Source: Planctomycetota bacterium
GTDB taxonomy: Bacteria; Planctomycetota; Planctomycetia; Pirellulales; Pirellulaceae
Assembly (NCBI GenBank): GCA_027622275.1
Contig: JAQBZB010000047.1
Coordinates: forward strand, 1-40,980
Length of the DNA stretch: 40,980 nt
Direction: 5' to 3'
Positions 24,384 through 31,740 of this stretch are shown here, piece by piece (the stretch's first letter is position 1; each line of letters begins with the position of its first letter). The notes beneath the pieces were generated by a model that searched no databases, was not told where the DNA came from, and was given only the letters and a program-made list of their open reading frames with translations. The translations under genes were made by a program, and so were the position numbers.

Positions 24384-24480
24384 ATTTCAAAACCGGGAGG
24401 GCGAGGCTCCCGCCGAGCCGAGACTCCACAAATACAGGCTCAGCAGGAGCTTCGCCCTCCCGACATCCCGGTTTTGAAAT
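24384..24480. repeat. 97-bp nested palindrome
   Basis: Outer 14-base arms ATTTCAAAACCGGG and its complement (24384-24397 and 24467-24480) enclose GGGAGGGCGAGGCTCCC-type arms ending in GAGCC and GGCTC. The inner sequence recurs as a half-element at 4070-4098. It follows the MOSC stop by five bases and could act as a terminator. The rest of the 307-base gap to 24686 shows nothing I recognise, though the frame of the next gene is open through part of it. Confidence 0.85.
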
Positions 24481-24685
24481 TCGCTCGAGCCGTACGCGGC
24501 CCTTTGCTTCGCCAAGTGATTCTTTTCGCGGAGCCACGTGCCAAGCCGTCATAGATTACTTAACCGGAAGCGTCACGGCCGTCCTGCCGTGTTCGGCACT
24601 TCCGCTTCAAGCGATCCGATCGTCGCAGCCGATGCTCTCGGTAAGGAACCGCGCCTACCGCCACGTGTACTGTCCGATCGCAATC

Positions 24686-25309
24686 ATGTTTCAGCGCTGC
24701 ACAATCCTGAGAGTCGCCAGTCGATTTGGGCTCGTCCCCTGCGCGCTCGTGCTGTTGATTGCGTCGAGCGCTTCCGTGGCTCAAGATCCCTCGTGGCGTC
24801 ACGGTGCGCGCCCCGCTGACGAGGCACGGCAACTCCCGGCGGAAGCAGTCATTCAGGCGGACCTTCGCGTTCCGCAGGTAGAGACAAGCAGTGTCATCAG
24901 CGCCGTGCTGTGCTTCGCCGTCGGCTTCGGTGCCTGTCTGCTGGTGGTCCATTATATGCTGCCCGCGCTCGTCCACGCTCAGTGTGTCGAGATCGTCCGT
25001 GAGTACGTTGACCATACCAGGCGGGAGTCCGACATCCGCGTCGTCGTCCTTGACCGGGAACGCCACGAGCCGTTACGGAAGCCCAGACGCGTGAGCGTTC
25101 CGGCGGGCGATGAAAACGCCGACACGCTCGACGCCGCGCAGCATTATCTTCGAGTTGACAAACCAACTTCGGTGGCGGATTCCGCACCGCTTGGAGCATC
25201 CGACAGCCATCGCGACGAATCTTCAGACTCGATGCTATCGCAGATCTACCAACACAACCTCCGCCTTCGAGACCAACTGCGCAAGCAAAGCCAAAGCGTC
25301 AAGCAGTAG
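24686..25309 (+). CDS. Single-pass membrane protein preceding the MamK-like actin
   Basis: A 207-residue protein of no family I recognise. It has a signal-like hydrophobic N terminus (about 14-32, ASSASVAQ) and a membrane segment at about 68-94 ([19 protein letters not shown]). The C-terminal part of about 110 residues is polar. It ends in a likely helical stretch rich in Gln, Arg and Lys (about 180-205), which would be cytoplasmic if the N terminus is cleaved and exported. The gene is 49 bases upstream of the actin gene and on the same strand, so they probably share a transcript. By analogy with other filament systems it could anchor the actin to membrane (inference). The frame is open further upstream; I chose ATG 24686 because the hydrophobic signal follows it. 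Confidence 0.65.
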   Translation: MFQRCTILRVASRFGLVPCALVLLIASSASVAQDPSWRHGARPADEARQLPAEAVIQADLRVPQVETSSVISAVLCFAVGFGACLLVVHYMLPALVHAQCVEIVREYVDHTRRESDIRVVVLDRERHEPLRKPRRVSVPAGDENADTLDAAQHYLRVDKPTSVADSAPLGASDSHRDESSDSMLSQIYQHNLRLRDQLRKQSQSVKQ

Positions 25310-25358
25310 GCTCTCACTTTTAAGATTCAAACTCGCCAAACCACTCAGGAGCAGAACG

Positions 25359-26441
25359 ATGAGACAGCAACCCGAAGTCACGTTTGTCGGCATGGACCTG
25401 GGCACCTTCAAGACTTCAGTCTGTTGTTCAAACGGACAACGCGAAACACTGCAAAGCCAGGTCGGCTGGCCAAAAGATCATGTGGCCCGCCATCTGGTCG
25501 GCTGCGACATCGCGTTTGGCGCGGAGATCGAGCGTCATCCGCTGGCGTTGGATGTTGTCCGGCCGTTCGCCATGGGAGCCCTCAAGTTCAACGATCATCG
25601 AGTCGCCGGTGTCACACCCGAGTTGGTCGAGGTGCATCGCACCGCGGCACAATTGCTCGTCCGCCACGCGGTTTCGCGTGTGACGACCGGAGACGCTCCG
25701 GTCTTTGGTGTCGTCGGTTCCCCCTCGCGCGCAACGCTTGAGAACAAACAAGTCATCGTCGAAGCTGCTCAAGCGGCTTTTGCCGCCGTTGTGATTGTCC
25801 CGGAGCCCTTTGCCGTCGCCTATGGCATGGATCGGCTGACAGAGACACTCATGATCGACATCGGAGCTGGGACAATCGATATGTGTCCAATGTTCGGGGC
25901 CTATCCGACCGACGAAGATCAAATCACGGTCCCCATCGGAGGCGATCACATTGACGCTCACTTCTTCACGCTGTTGCAAGAGACGTTTCCAGCTGCCCGG
26001 ATCTCGCAACGGATGATTCGCCAAATCAAGGAGAAGTACGGCTGCGTCACGGATGACCGGGAACGCGCCGTCGTCACGTTGCCGGTCGACGGTCGTCCCA
26101 AGGAGTTCGATGTGACGGACTTGCTCCGTGAAGCCTCACGGACGATCGTGCCCGGGATTCTCGCCGGCATCAAATCGCTGGTCGCTCGATTCGATCCAGA
26201 ACAGCAACGTGCGTTGCTACAGAACATCGTGCTCGCTGGCGGCGGTAGTCAGCTGAAAGGACTCGATCGCATCATCGAAGCAGAGCTGGTCGAATATGGC
26301 GGCGGCAGCGTCACGAAGGTCTATGACAGCGTCTTTGCCGGAGCCGCCGGAGCGCTCAAGCTCGCGATGGCCCTGCCGATCGAAAACTGGCGACGGCTCC
26401 AAGACGAGGCCGCGGACGACCAAGCCATCAAAGCGGCATGA
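25359..26441 (+). CDS. MamK-like bacterial actin
   Basis: A 360-residue actin/MreB-superfamily ATPase that resembles MamK, the magnetosome-chain filament, more than MreB. Phosphate-1 loop DLGTFK at 13-18, PEPF connecting motif at 148-151, phosphate-2 DIGAGTID at 167-174 and adenosine loop LAGGGS at 292-297. E149 and D167 are 18 residues apart, as are the ATPase residues E143 and D161 of Magnetospirillum MamK. Early GWPKD and late [16 protein letters not shown] and ENWRRL also follow MamK. There is no signal or membrane segment. CAGGAG lies eight bases before ATG 25359. It should form ATP-driven cytoplasmic filaments; no other magnetosome gene is visible nearby. Confidence 0.88.
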   Translation: MRQQPEVTFVGMDLGTFKTSVCCSNGQRETLQSQVGWPKDHVARHLVGCDIAFGAEIERHPLALDVVRPFAMGALKFNDHRVAGVTPELVEVHRTAAQLLVRHAVSRVTTGDAPVFGVVGSPSRATLENKQVIVEAAQAAFAAVVIVPEPFAVAYGMDRLTETLMIDIGAGTIDMCPMFGAYPTDEDQITVPIGGDHIDAHFFTLLQETFPAARISQRMIRQIKEKYGCVTDDRERAVVTLPVDGRPKEFDVTDLLREASRTIVPGILAGIKSLVARFDPEQQRALLQNIVLAGGGSQLKGLDRIIEAELVEYGGGSVTKVYDSVFAGAAGALKLAMALPIENWRRLQDEAADDQAIKAA

Positions 26442-26497
26442 ACCTTCTGCTGCTGGGCCTTCTTGGTGGAAGTCGAAGTCTGGGCATCGCCGTCGAA

Positions 26498-26540
26498 CAG
26501 GAAACATTCGGCCGTGACGGCAGGAAACATTCGGCCGTGA
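26498..26540. repeat. Direct repeat CAGGAAACATTCGGCCGTGA
   Basis: Two exact 20-base copies (26498-26517 and 26521-26540) are separated by CGG, a period of 23 bases. Each contains the self-complementary CGGCCG. They lie about 60 bases after the actin stop. Confidence 0.85.
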
Positions 26541-26583
26541 AGGTCTCGCCATGCGGTACCGTTGAACAAGGAAACGTGAGTAG

Positions 26584-26613
26584 TTGCACAGTCGCAGGTG
26601 ATCTCTGTATACT
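26584..26613 (+). promoter_or_regulatory. Candidate sigma-70 promoter in the 518-base gap
   Basis: TTGCAC (26584-26589), an 18-base spacer and TATACT (26608-26613) form a fair match. If used, the methyltransferase message would have a leader of about 340 bases, or a separate small transcript starts here. Confidence 0.3.
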
Positions 26614-26959
26614 GCAACCAAACTGGGACTTACGTAAAACGCTTTCGTGAGTCGTTTGGGCTCCGCCCGAAGGCGATGCGGTCATTTTGACTGTTTCATC
26701 AGTTGGTCGTTCGGCTCGTGTCACTCCTTCGTCTCCTTGCCGTGTGCTGAAAGTATGCTGATCTAAAGACCTTAGAACCGGCCCATCATTTACTGTCGTG
26801 CGATGGTCTCCCCAGACCGTCGTTTTGCAAGATTCGACGGCTTGCGAAGGCCATTGCACAAAGTGATCAGCGACAGTTACTCCTCCGGCGAACCGGACGG
26901 GCGCAATTCAGCCAAGGAAAACGGCAAAAAGTCAGCTCGAGAATAAATAGGAAGCAAAT

Positions 26960-27544
26960 ATGGCAGTACGAGAATTCGGCCGGTTTATGTGCGAGTCTCT
27001 GCGTCACCCCGGCGGCGTAGGCGCGATCGCACCCAGTTCACGGCGGTTGGCGCATCACATGGTGCAAAGGATCGATTGGGGATCTGTTAACACGGTCGTT
27101 GAGTTTGGCCCCGGCACGGGAGTGTTTACTGCACAGATTTTGCAGTGCAAGCGTCCTGGCACGGAATTCTTCGCCGTTGAGTTAAACTCCCAGTTCGTCG
27201 CGACCCTCGAAAGGCGGTTCCCCGACGTGACTTTCCTGGAGGACAGCGTCGCCAACATCGAGGCACTCTGCCGGCAACGGGGAGTTTCCGAGGTCGATGC
27301 GATCGTCTGTGGCCTGCCGTGGGCGGCGTTTTCGGATCGAGATCAAACAGCGTACCTCGACGCGATGATGCGGGTGCTGAAACCGGGAGGTCATCTGGCA
27401 ACGTTCGCGTATTTGCCCGGGATGGTCCTGCCCGCGGCTCACCGGTTTCGAAGGAAACTGCGGAGCTATTTTGGCGAGGTCCACATGAGCCCCACCGTTT
27501 GGTTGAACGTCCCACCCGCCTTTGTCTACCGATGTTGGCGTTGA
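26960..27544 (+). CDS. Class I SAM methyltransferase, phospholipid N-methyltransferase-like
   Basis: A 194-residue methyltransferase. The N-terminal block HPGGVGAIAPSSRRLA is typical of the PmtA/rRNA-dimethylase-like group. The SAM motif I is VEFGPGTGVF (47-56), an acidic FAVELN follows, and CGLPWAAF stands where the group has NLPY/GLP. The late block VLKPGGHLATFAY is standard. PmtA methylates phosphatidylethanolamine towards phosphatidylcholine at the membrane face. Its position tail to tail with psd-pssA, which make phosphatidylethanolamine, fits a lipid substrate, but this is inference; a small-molecule methylase is possible. AGGAAG about seven bases before the ATG supports the start. Confidence 0.8.
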   Translation: MAVREFGRFMCESLRHPGGVGAIAPSSRRLAHHMVQRIDWGSVNTVVEFGPGTGVFTAQILQCKRPGTEFFAVELNSQFVATLERRFPDVTFLEDSVANIEALCRQRGVSEVDAIVCGLPWAAFSDRDQTAYLDAMMRVLKPGGHLATFAYLPGMVLPAAHRFRRKLRSYFGEVHMSPTVWLNVPPAFVYRCWR

Positions 27545-27568
27545 TTTCTCCGGCGAGCCCGAAGAAAT
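27544..27568. terminator. Candidate bidirectional terminator hairpin
   Basis: ATTTCTCCGG (27544-27553) pairs with CCGAAGAAAT (27559-27568) with one mismatch around a five-base loop, in the 41-base gap between the converging methyltransferase and pssA genes. No long T-tract follows. Confidence 0.4.
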
Positions 27569-27585
27569 TGTCGCACCGCGGATTT

Positions 27586-28422
27586 TCACATGCGCTCTTT
27601 TGGCAGGTTCAGTAAGGCGGGAATGCCTCGCAGGCGAATCCCAACAAATCTCATCCAGACAGCAACCGGGCGGCCGAGAGCGAAGTAACAGAAGACCAGC
27701 GGCAAAGCCAATTCATGCACCGTGACCAAGGCCACGGCCACAAAGATCAGCCGGACCACATTGAAAAAATTCAACGGGCCGCGCGTCCACTGGCTGAGGA
27801 TGTGGGGATAGCGGATTCGGGACACCATCAGCGACGCCAATGCGACCGTCAGAACTGGCAGGCAGTACTCGGCGAGTAGCACGATCTGTTCGCCCAATTG
27901 TCGCGACGCGTCCGACGTCGTGCCGGCAACCAATCCTTCGACGGTAGGGAGCGTCACCGCGAACGACGCCAAGGTACCGGCCGCCGCCGGCGTAGGTAAA
28001 CCGCGGAACCAGTCATGCTCATCGTCCGGGGTCAGTTCGACATTGAACCGGGCCAGTCGCAACAGCCCGCAAAGCATGAATAGCACGCCGACGCCCCAAA
28101 GAAATCGGAGTGGAAAAACATCCGTGAGACTCAGCATGATGAATACGGGTGCCACGGTGAACGTGATGACGTCGCAGAGGCTATCCAGTTCAGACCCAAA
28201 TTGGCTGGTCTGCTTCAGCAGGCGAGCGACGTACCCATCGAGTCCATCGAACACCATGCCCAGGAAGATGAACGCACCGGCGTAGAAAATCGCCGTCGTT
28301 TCGCCGATCTCTTCCCGGGCCAAGGTGGCCATCGCGATGCTGCCCAGGCCGCACGCGCCGTTGCCCAGCGTGAGCAGCGTCGGCACGACAACGAGACCAG
28401 ATTTTTTGATTGAGACGGCCAT
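27586..28422 (-). CDS. pssA: CDP-diacylglycerol-serine O-phosphatidyltransferase
   Basis: A 278-residue integral membrane enzyme that joins CDP-diacylglycerol and L-serine to give phosphatidylserine. The CDP-alcohol phosphotransferase motif is complete: D62-G-x2-A-R67-x8-G76-x3-D80-x3-D84. Several hydrophobic helices follow (about 90-110, 135-160, 180-205 and 225-250). The family includes other head groups, but the adjacent psd gene supports serine. The start is ATG 28422 with TGGAG eight bases upstream; a TTG at 28437 is in frame. It is transcribed after psd with 47 bases between. Confidence 0.93.
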   Translation of the reverse strand: MAVSIKKSGLVVVPTLLTLGNGACGLGSIAMATLAREEIGETTAIFYAGAFIFLGMVFDGLDGYVARLLKQTSQFGSELDSLCDVITFTVAPVFIMLSLTDVFPLRFLWGVGVLFMLCGLLRLARFNVELTPDDEHDWFRGLPTPAAAGTLASFAVTLPTVEGLVAGTTSDASRQLGEQIVLLAEYCLPVLTVALASLMVSRIRYPHILSQWTRGPLNFFNVVRLIFVAVALVTVHELALPLVFCYFALGRPVAVWMRFVGIRLRGIPALLNLPKERM

Positions 28423-28469
28423 CGTACGAAACTCCAAGGGCTTCTATCTGCTGTAGCGGCTCTAGAAGC

Positions 28470-29456
28470 TTAAGATTCTTCCAGGGCAGCCGTTTCCGAG
28501 AGCGGCGTTTCACGGGTTGACGAATACTCCGCCAAAACTGTCGTACCCGCTTTCACCTTCTGGCCGATCGAAACGAGAATCTCGAGGCCGGCCTCTTTGG
28601 GAATGATCAGTTCGGTGCGCGATCCAAGCTTGATCATACCAAACTGCTCACCGCGCTCAACCGAGTCACCCGGCTTAACCCAACAGACAATCCGCCGGGC
28701 AATCGCCCCGGCGATCTGCCGAATGACGAAGCGGCGGTAGGGGAAGCTGTTCTGTACGAGGCGGACCTCCATCCGCTCGTTCTCGCGAGCCGATTCAGGC
28801 CGCAGTGCGTTCAAGAACTTGCCGCGACGGTACTGAAGCCCGACGACGGTTGCGTCCATCGAGGTTCGGTTGATGTGAACGTCAAAGACCGAGAGGAAGA
28901 TGCCGATCAACACGGCCGGTCCCCCGATATACTCGTCGGTGACCTCTTCCACACAGGAGATATGACCGTCCGCGGGCGAGACAACGGCGCCCGGTTCACC
29001 GGGAATGATCCGCTTCGGATCGCGGAAAAACCAGACGATGCTCATCCCGATCAACGCCGAACCGATCGCCAGCGGCCGGAACACAAGTGCCAGAGTGACT
29101 GTCAGGACGAACATCGACCCGCCGAGCATGATCAGCTCGGCCAATCCCGCACGGGCAAACGGCAGCCGATCGCGCCAACCAAAAGGATCATTTTCCGCAG
29201 ACCAGTAATAGCCGCCCTGATTCCGATAGAACTTCAAGTCGCGTGGGTCAAGCACTTCGTGCGGACAAGGGTTCGTCGAACCCTCGCGTTTGGCGAGCAT
29301 CTCGGCCACATAACCTCGGCGAAACGTCTTGAGATACCATCTTCGCCAACACCCCCAGCCGAGTTCGATTCTCATGCATGCTCCGCCGCCCGGCTGGATG
29401 GACTTGATTTCAGGAGGCAGCGACTCGATACGCGCTGATATCTCTTCGATCGCCAT
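28470..29456 (-). CDS. psd: Phosphatidylserine decarboxylase proenzyme
   Basis: A 328-residue pyruvoyl enzyme that decarboxylates phosphatidylserine to phosphatidylethanolamine at the inner membrane. Visible are a hydrophobic anchor region (about 106-145), the SPADG Asp (D163) and VHINR His194, and the self-cleavage site L277-G278-S279, where cleavage before Ser279 makes the pyruvoyl subunit. The LGSR type and length fit the short bacterial/archaeal class, but there is an extra N-terminal stretch of about 100 residues before the anchor, of unknown role. AAAGGG seven bases before ATG supports the start. First gene of psd-pssA. Confidence 0.93.
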   Translation of the reverse strand: MAIEEISARIESLPPEIKSIQPGGGACMRIELGWGCWRRWYLKTFRRGYVAEMLAKREGSTNPCPHEVLDPRDLKFYRNQGGYYWSAENDPFGWRDRLPFARAGLAELIMLGGSMFVLTVTLALVFRPLAIGSALIGMSIVWFFRDPKRIIPGEPGAVVSPADGHISCVEEVTDEYIGGPAVLIGIFLSVFDVHINRTSMDATVVGLQYRRGKFLNALRPESARENERMEVRLVQNSFPYRRFVIRQIAGAIARRIVCWVKPGDSVERGEQFGMIKLGSRTELIIPKEAGLEILVSIGQKVKAGTTVLAEYSSTRETPLSETAALEES

Positions 29457-29502
29457 TTAGTCGCCCTTTGCTCGCGTTCCGCCGGTATTGACCAGACCAA
29501 CG

Positions 29503-29531
29503 AGTGTATTCTGTCTTCCAGCGTTGGCCAA
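29503..29531 (-). promoter_or_regulatory. Candidate promoter for psd-pssA
   Basis: On the minus strand TTGGCC (29531-29526), a 17-base spacer and TACACT (29508-29503) lie about 47 bases before the psd ATG. This is a moderate motif match. Confidence 0.3.
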
Positions 29532-29604
29532 CGGTGGCTGGAAACTTCTGCGGCAACCGTTTTATTCAATCTGGACGCCGCAAAACACGAAAGAGCCTTC
29601 GCCC

Positions 29605-29633
29605 TTGAGCTATTCCTTGGTCAGTTCTATACT
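29605..29633 (+). promoter_or_regulatory. Candidate sigma-70 promoter for the TPR-like gene and rluD
   Basis: TTGAGC (29605-29610), an exact 17-base spacer and TATACT (29628-29633) lie about 100 bases before ATG 29736. This is the best-looking promoter motif in the window. Confidence 0.45.
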
Positions 29634-29735
29634 TCCGTGCATTGGCCTGATGCAGAGCGCCGAGTTTTGGTTCGTTACGGAAAGCCCGGAATCACAGGCC
29701 CCGCTGGCCTTCACCCTCGAATAACGGCACGGACG

Positions 29736-30710
29736 ATGAAGACAGACCGACGCCACGAATTGCAAACAAACGTCCTGGCTGACTGGATCGGCAAACACCT
29801 ACAGCAGTCGCAAGGCTACTCGAAGACGATTCTGGCGGTCATTCTGCTGGTGGCCGCGGCCGCAATCGCGGGGACTTTTCTGGCCAAGAAACAAGCGGCT
29901 CGCTCGCAGGCCGGCTGGAATCAGTTCTTTCAAGCGTTTGGCGAACGTGATCCAGAGGCCCTCGAAGTGGTGGCCTCGGCGAATCAAGGGACGACGGCGG
30001 GAGTCTGGGCTCAGTTGGCGGATGCCGACTTGAAGTTGGCGGAAGGGATCGGCGACCTCTACACCAACCGCGACAACGCCAAAAAGAACTTGGCCGAGGC
30101 TGAGCGAAACTACCTTGTCGTCGACAAGGCTGCCACGGAGAAGATCTTGCGCGAACGAGCTTGGTTCGGGCTCGGGCAAGTTTACGAGTCGTCAGCCGAA
30201 CTCGACAAGGCAAAGCAGTTCTACGGCAAGCTCGTCAGCAGCTCCCCGACTTCAGCACTCGGCAAGGAATCAAAGCGACGTTCCGATGCGTTGAGCGACG
30301 CCTCGACGGCGAAGTGGTACAACTGGTTTGCGAATCAAACGCCACGTCCACCGGCGATTCCTGGAATGCCAAGTGACTTCGGTCTTCCGAACTTCCCGAC
30401 CGATCTCGATAATCGCTCGGATCGACCGGACCTTTCGATTCCTGGCTTCCCTCCCGCGGCTGCTGACGCAACTCCACCCGCTGCCGACGCATCGGAACCT
30501 GAGCTGAACAGCCCGGCTCCAACGGAGAGTACTCAGCCAAAGCCCGAGGACCCGGCCGCCACCGCTCCCAAGGAGACGGAAACACCTGCGGCCAGCGAAT
30601 CGCCGGCGGAACCGGTGCCCGGTGAACCCAAGCCCACCGAGCCGACTCCGGAAGCAAACGCAACGCCGACCGAGGGCCCATCGCCTTCCGGCGAAGCCGC
30701 GCCGGAATAA
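29736..30710 (+). CDS. Membrane-anchored TPR-like protein with Pro/Glu/Thr-rich tail
   Basis: A 324-residue protein. A short cytoplasmic N terminus (RRHELQTNVLADWIGK) is followed by one membrane helix at about 31-50, as in the YfgM/tetratricopeptide-like group. The helical-repeat region at about 55-190 contains AWFGLGQVYESSAELDKAK, a clear TPR-type repeat. The tail from about 215 on is low-complexity, rich in Pro, Glu, Thr and Ala. It probably acts as a scaffold on the outer face of the inner membrane; the exact partner is unknown. It is followed after four bases by rluD. Confidence 0.8.
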   Translation: MKTDRRHELQTNVLADWIGKHLQQSQGYSKTILAVILLVAAAAIAGTFLAKKQAARSQAGWNQFFQAFGERDPEALEVVASANQGTTAGVWAQLADADLKLAEGIGDLYTNRDNAKKNLAEAERNYLVVDKAATEKILRERAWFGLGQVYESSAELDKAKQFYGKLVSSSPTSALGKESKRRSDALSDASTAKWYNWFANQTPRPPAIPGMPSDFGLPNFPTDLDNRSDRPDLSIPGFPPAAADATPPAADASEPELNSPAPTESTQPKPEDPAATAPKETETPAASESPAEPVPGEPKPTEPTPEANATPTEGPSPSGEAAPE

Positions 30711-30714
30711 TCAC

Positions 30715-31710
30715 GTGGCCGATCAACTTCCCGGCGAGCTTTCGTCCGAGCCAGTCGAGTTGATCGTTGGCCCAGAGCACGCCGACACGCGACTCGACGC
30801 CTTTCTTGCTTCGCAGTTTCCAAGCTTCAGTCGCGTGAAGCTTCGGCAGGCGATCAACGCGGGTGGTGTGCAGGTTGACGACAAGCGAACCAAAGCCGCG
30901 TACCGGCTTCGAGCCGGGCAAACGATCGCCATCACCTTGCCCGAGCTTGTCGTTGAAGGCCCAGAGCCGGAGGATATCCCGCTGGATATCCTTTACGAAG
31001 ATGATCATCTGATCGCGGTCAACAAATCACCGGACATGGTCGTTCATCCGGCCAAAGGGCATTGGGCAGGAACGTTGACGAGCGCGTTGGCGTTTCGCTT
31101 TGGACAGCTGAGCCGTGTCGGTGGGCCGACGCGGCCTGGAATCGTTCATCGGTTAGACCGCGAGACGAGCGGAGTGATCGTGGTCGCCAAGACCGATCAA
31201 GCTCACCTCGATTTGGCAGCCCAGTTCGAGGCGCGAACCACCGAGAAAGAATACACCGCGATCGTCATCGGTTCGCTGGATCGTGACCGGGACGTGATCG
31301 AACAGCCGATCGGCGTGCATCCTTATCACCGCGAGAAAATGGCGATTCGTCCCGATCATTCGACGACGCGCGATGCGAAGACATTCTACGAAGTGGTTGA
31401 ACGATTTCGGGGCTTCGCACTTGTGAAAGTACTGCCGAAGACTGGTCGCACCCACCAGATTCGAGTTCACCTCGCTCACGTCGGCGCGCCAGTGCTATGT
31501 GACAGGCTCTACGGTGGCCGCTCCCAAATCACGCTGGGCGAGATCACCGGCGATGATGAAAGCGAGGTCTTGCTGAACCGGCACGCGCTTCATGCCCGAC
31601 GTCTGTCAGTGACACATCCGATCACGAAGCAGCCGATCGAGTTCGTGGCCCCGCTCCGTAGCGATATGGAAACCCTGCTCACCGCCCTCCGCCGCCATCG
31701 CCGAGCTTGA
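30715..31710 (+). CDS. rluD: Ribosomal large-subunit pseudouridine synthase RluD-type
   Basis: A 331-residue RNA pseudouridine synthase. An S4 RNA-binding domain (about 25-75, with RLDAFLASQFPSFSR) precedes the catalytic domain with the motif HRLDRETSG (145-153), where Asp148 is the catalytic residue. LPKTGRTHQIRVH is the second family block. RluD modifies 23S rRNA helix 69 in E. coli; the length and S4 domain fit, though RluC-type specificity cannot be excluded. The start is a GTG at 30715, four bases after the previous stop, so translation is probably coupled. The reading frame extends upstream, but only inside the previous gene. Confidence 0.9.
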   Translation: MADQLPGELSSEPVELIVGPEHADTRLDAFLASQFPSFSRVKLRQAINAGGVQVDDKRTKAAYRLRAGQTIAITLPELVVEGPEPEDIPLDILYEDDHLIAVNKSPDMVVHPAKGHWAGTLTSALAFRFGQLSRVGGPTRPGIVHRLDRETSGVIVVAKTDQAHLDLAAQFEARTTEKEYTAIVIGSLDRDRDVIEQPIGVHPYHREKMAIRPDHSTTRDAKTFYEVVERFRGFALVKVLPKTGRTHQIRVHLAHVGAPVLCDRLYGGRSQITLGEITGDDESEVLLNRHALHARRLSVTHPITKQPIEFVAPLRSDMETLLTALRRHRRA

Positions 31711-31740
31711 CAGCCAGGGCGATACTGCTCAAGCTCGGCG
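31699..31740. terminator. Hairpin built from two converging gene ends
   Basis: Perfect 12-base arms CGCCGAGCTTGA (31699-31710) and TCAAGCTCGGCG (31729-31740) enclose 18 bases. The left arm is the last four codons of rluD with its TGA; the right arm is the last four codons of the minus-strand DUF1501 gene with its TGA. Either transcript would fold, so it is a likely bidirectional terminator or 3'-end stabiliser. Confidence 0.65.

Larger units (their letters stand above)
26442..26959. other. 518-base gap without a recognised gene
   Basis: The gap follows the actin gene. It holds a 20-bp direct repeat (26498-26540), a promoter-like motif (26584-26613) and about 345 bases before the methyltransferase start. 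The open frames on both strands are short or look like chance. A small RNA or a long leader driven from the promoter-like motif is conceivable, but I see no conserved fold. Confidence 0.6.

Noticed and set aside
25359-26441. MreB as the identity of the actin gene
   Set aside because: No mreC/mreD follow, and the length and the [15 protein letters not shown] and ENWRRL blocks fit MamK better.
26428-26859. Minus-strand open frame of 143 codons in the gap after the actin gene
   Set aside because: It has no start signal and a low-complexity mixed translation, and it runs across the direct repeats; more likely chance.
31699-31740. Inverted repeat as an insertion-sequence end
   Set aside because: Both arms are gene ends with stop codons, and no transposase lies nearby.
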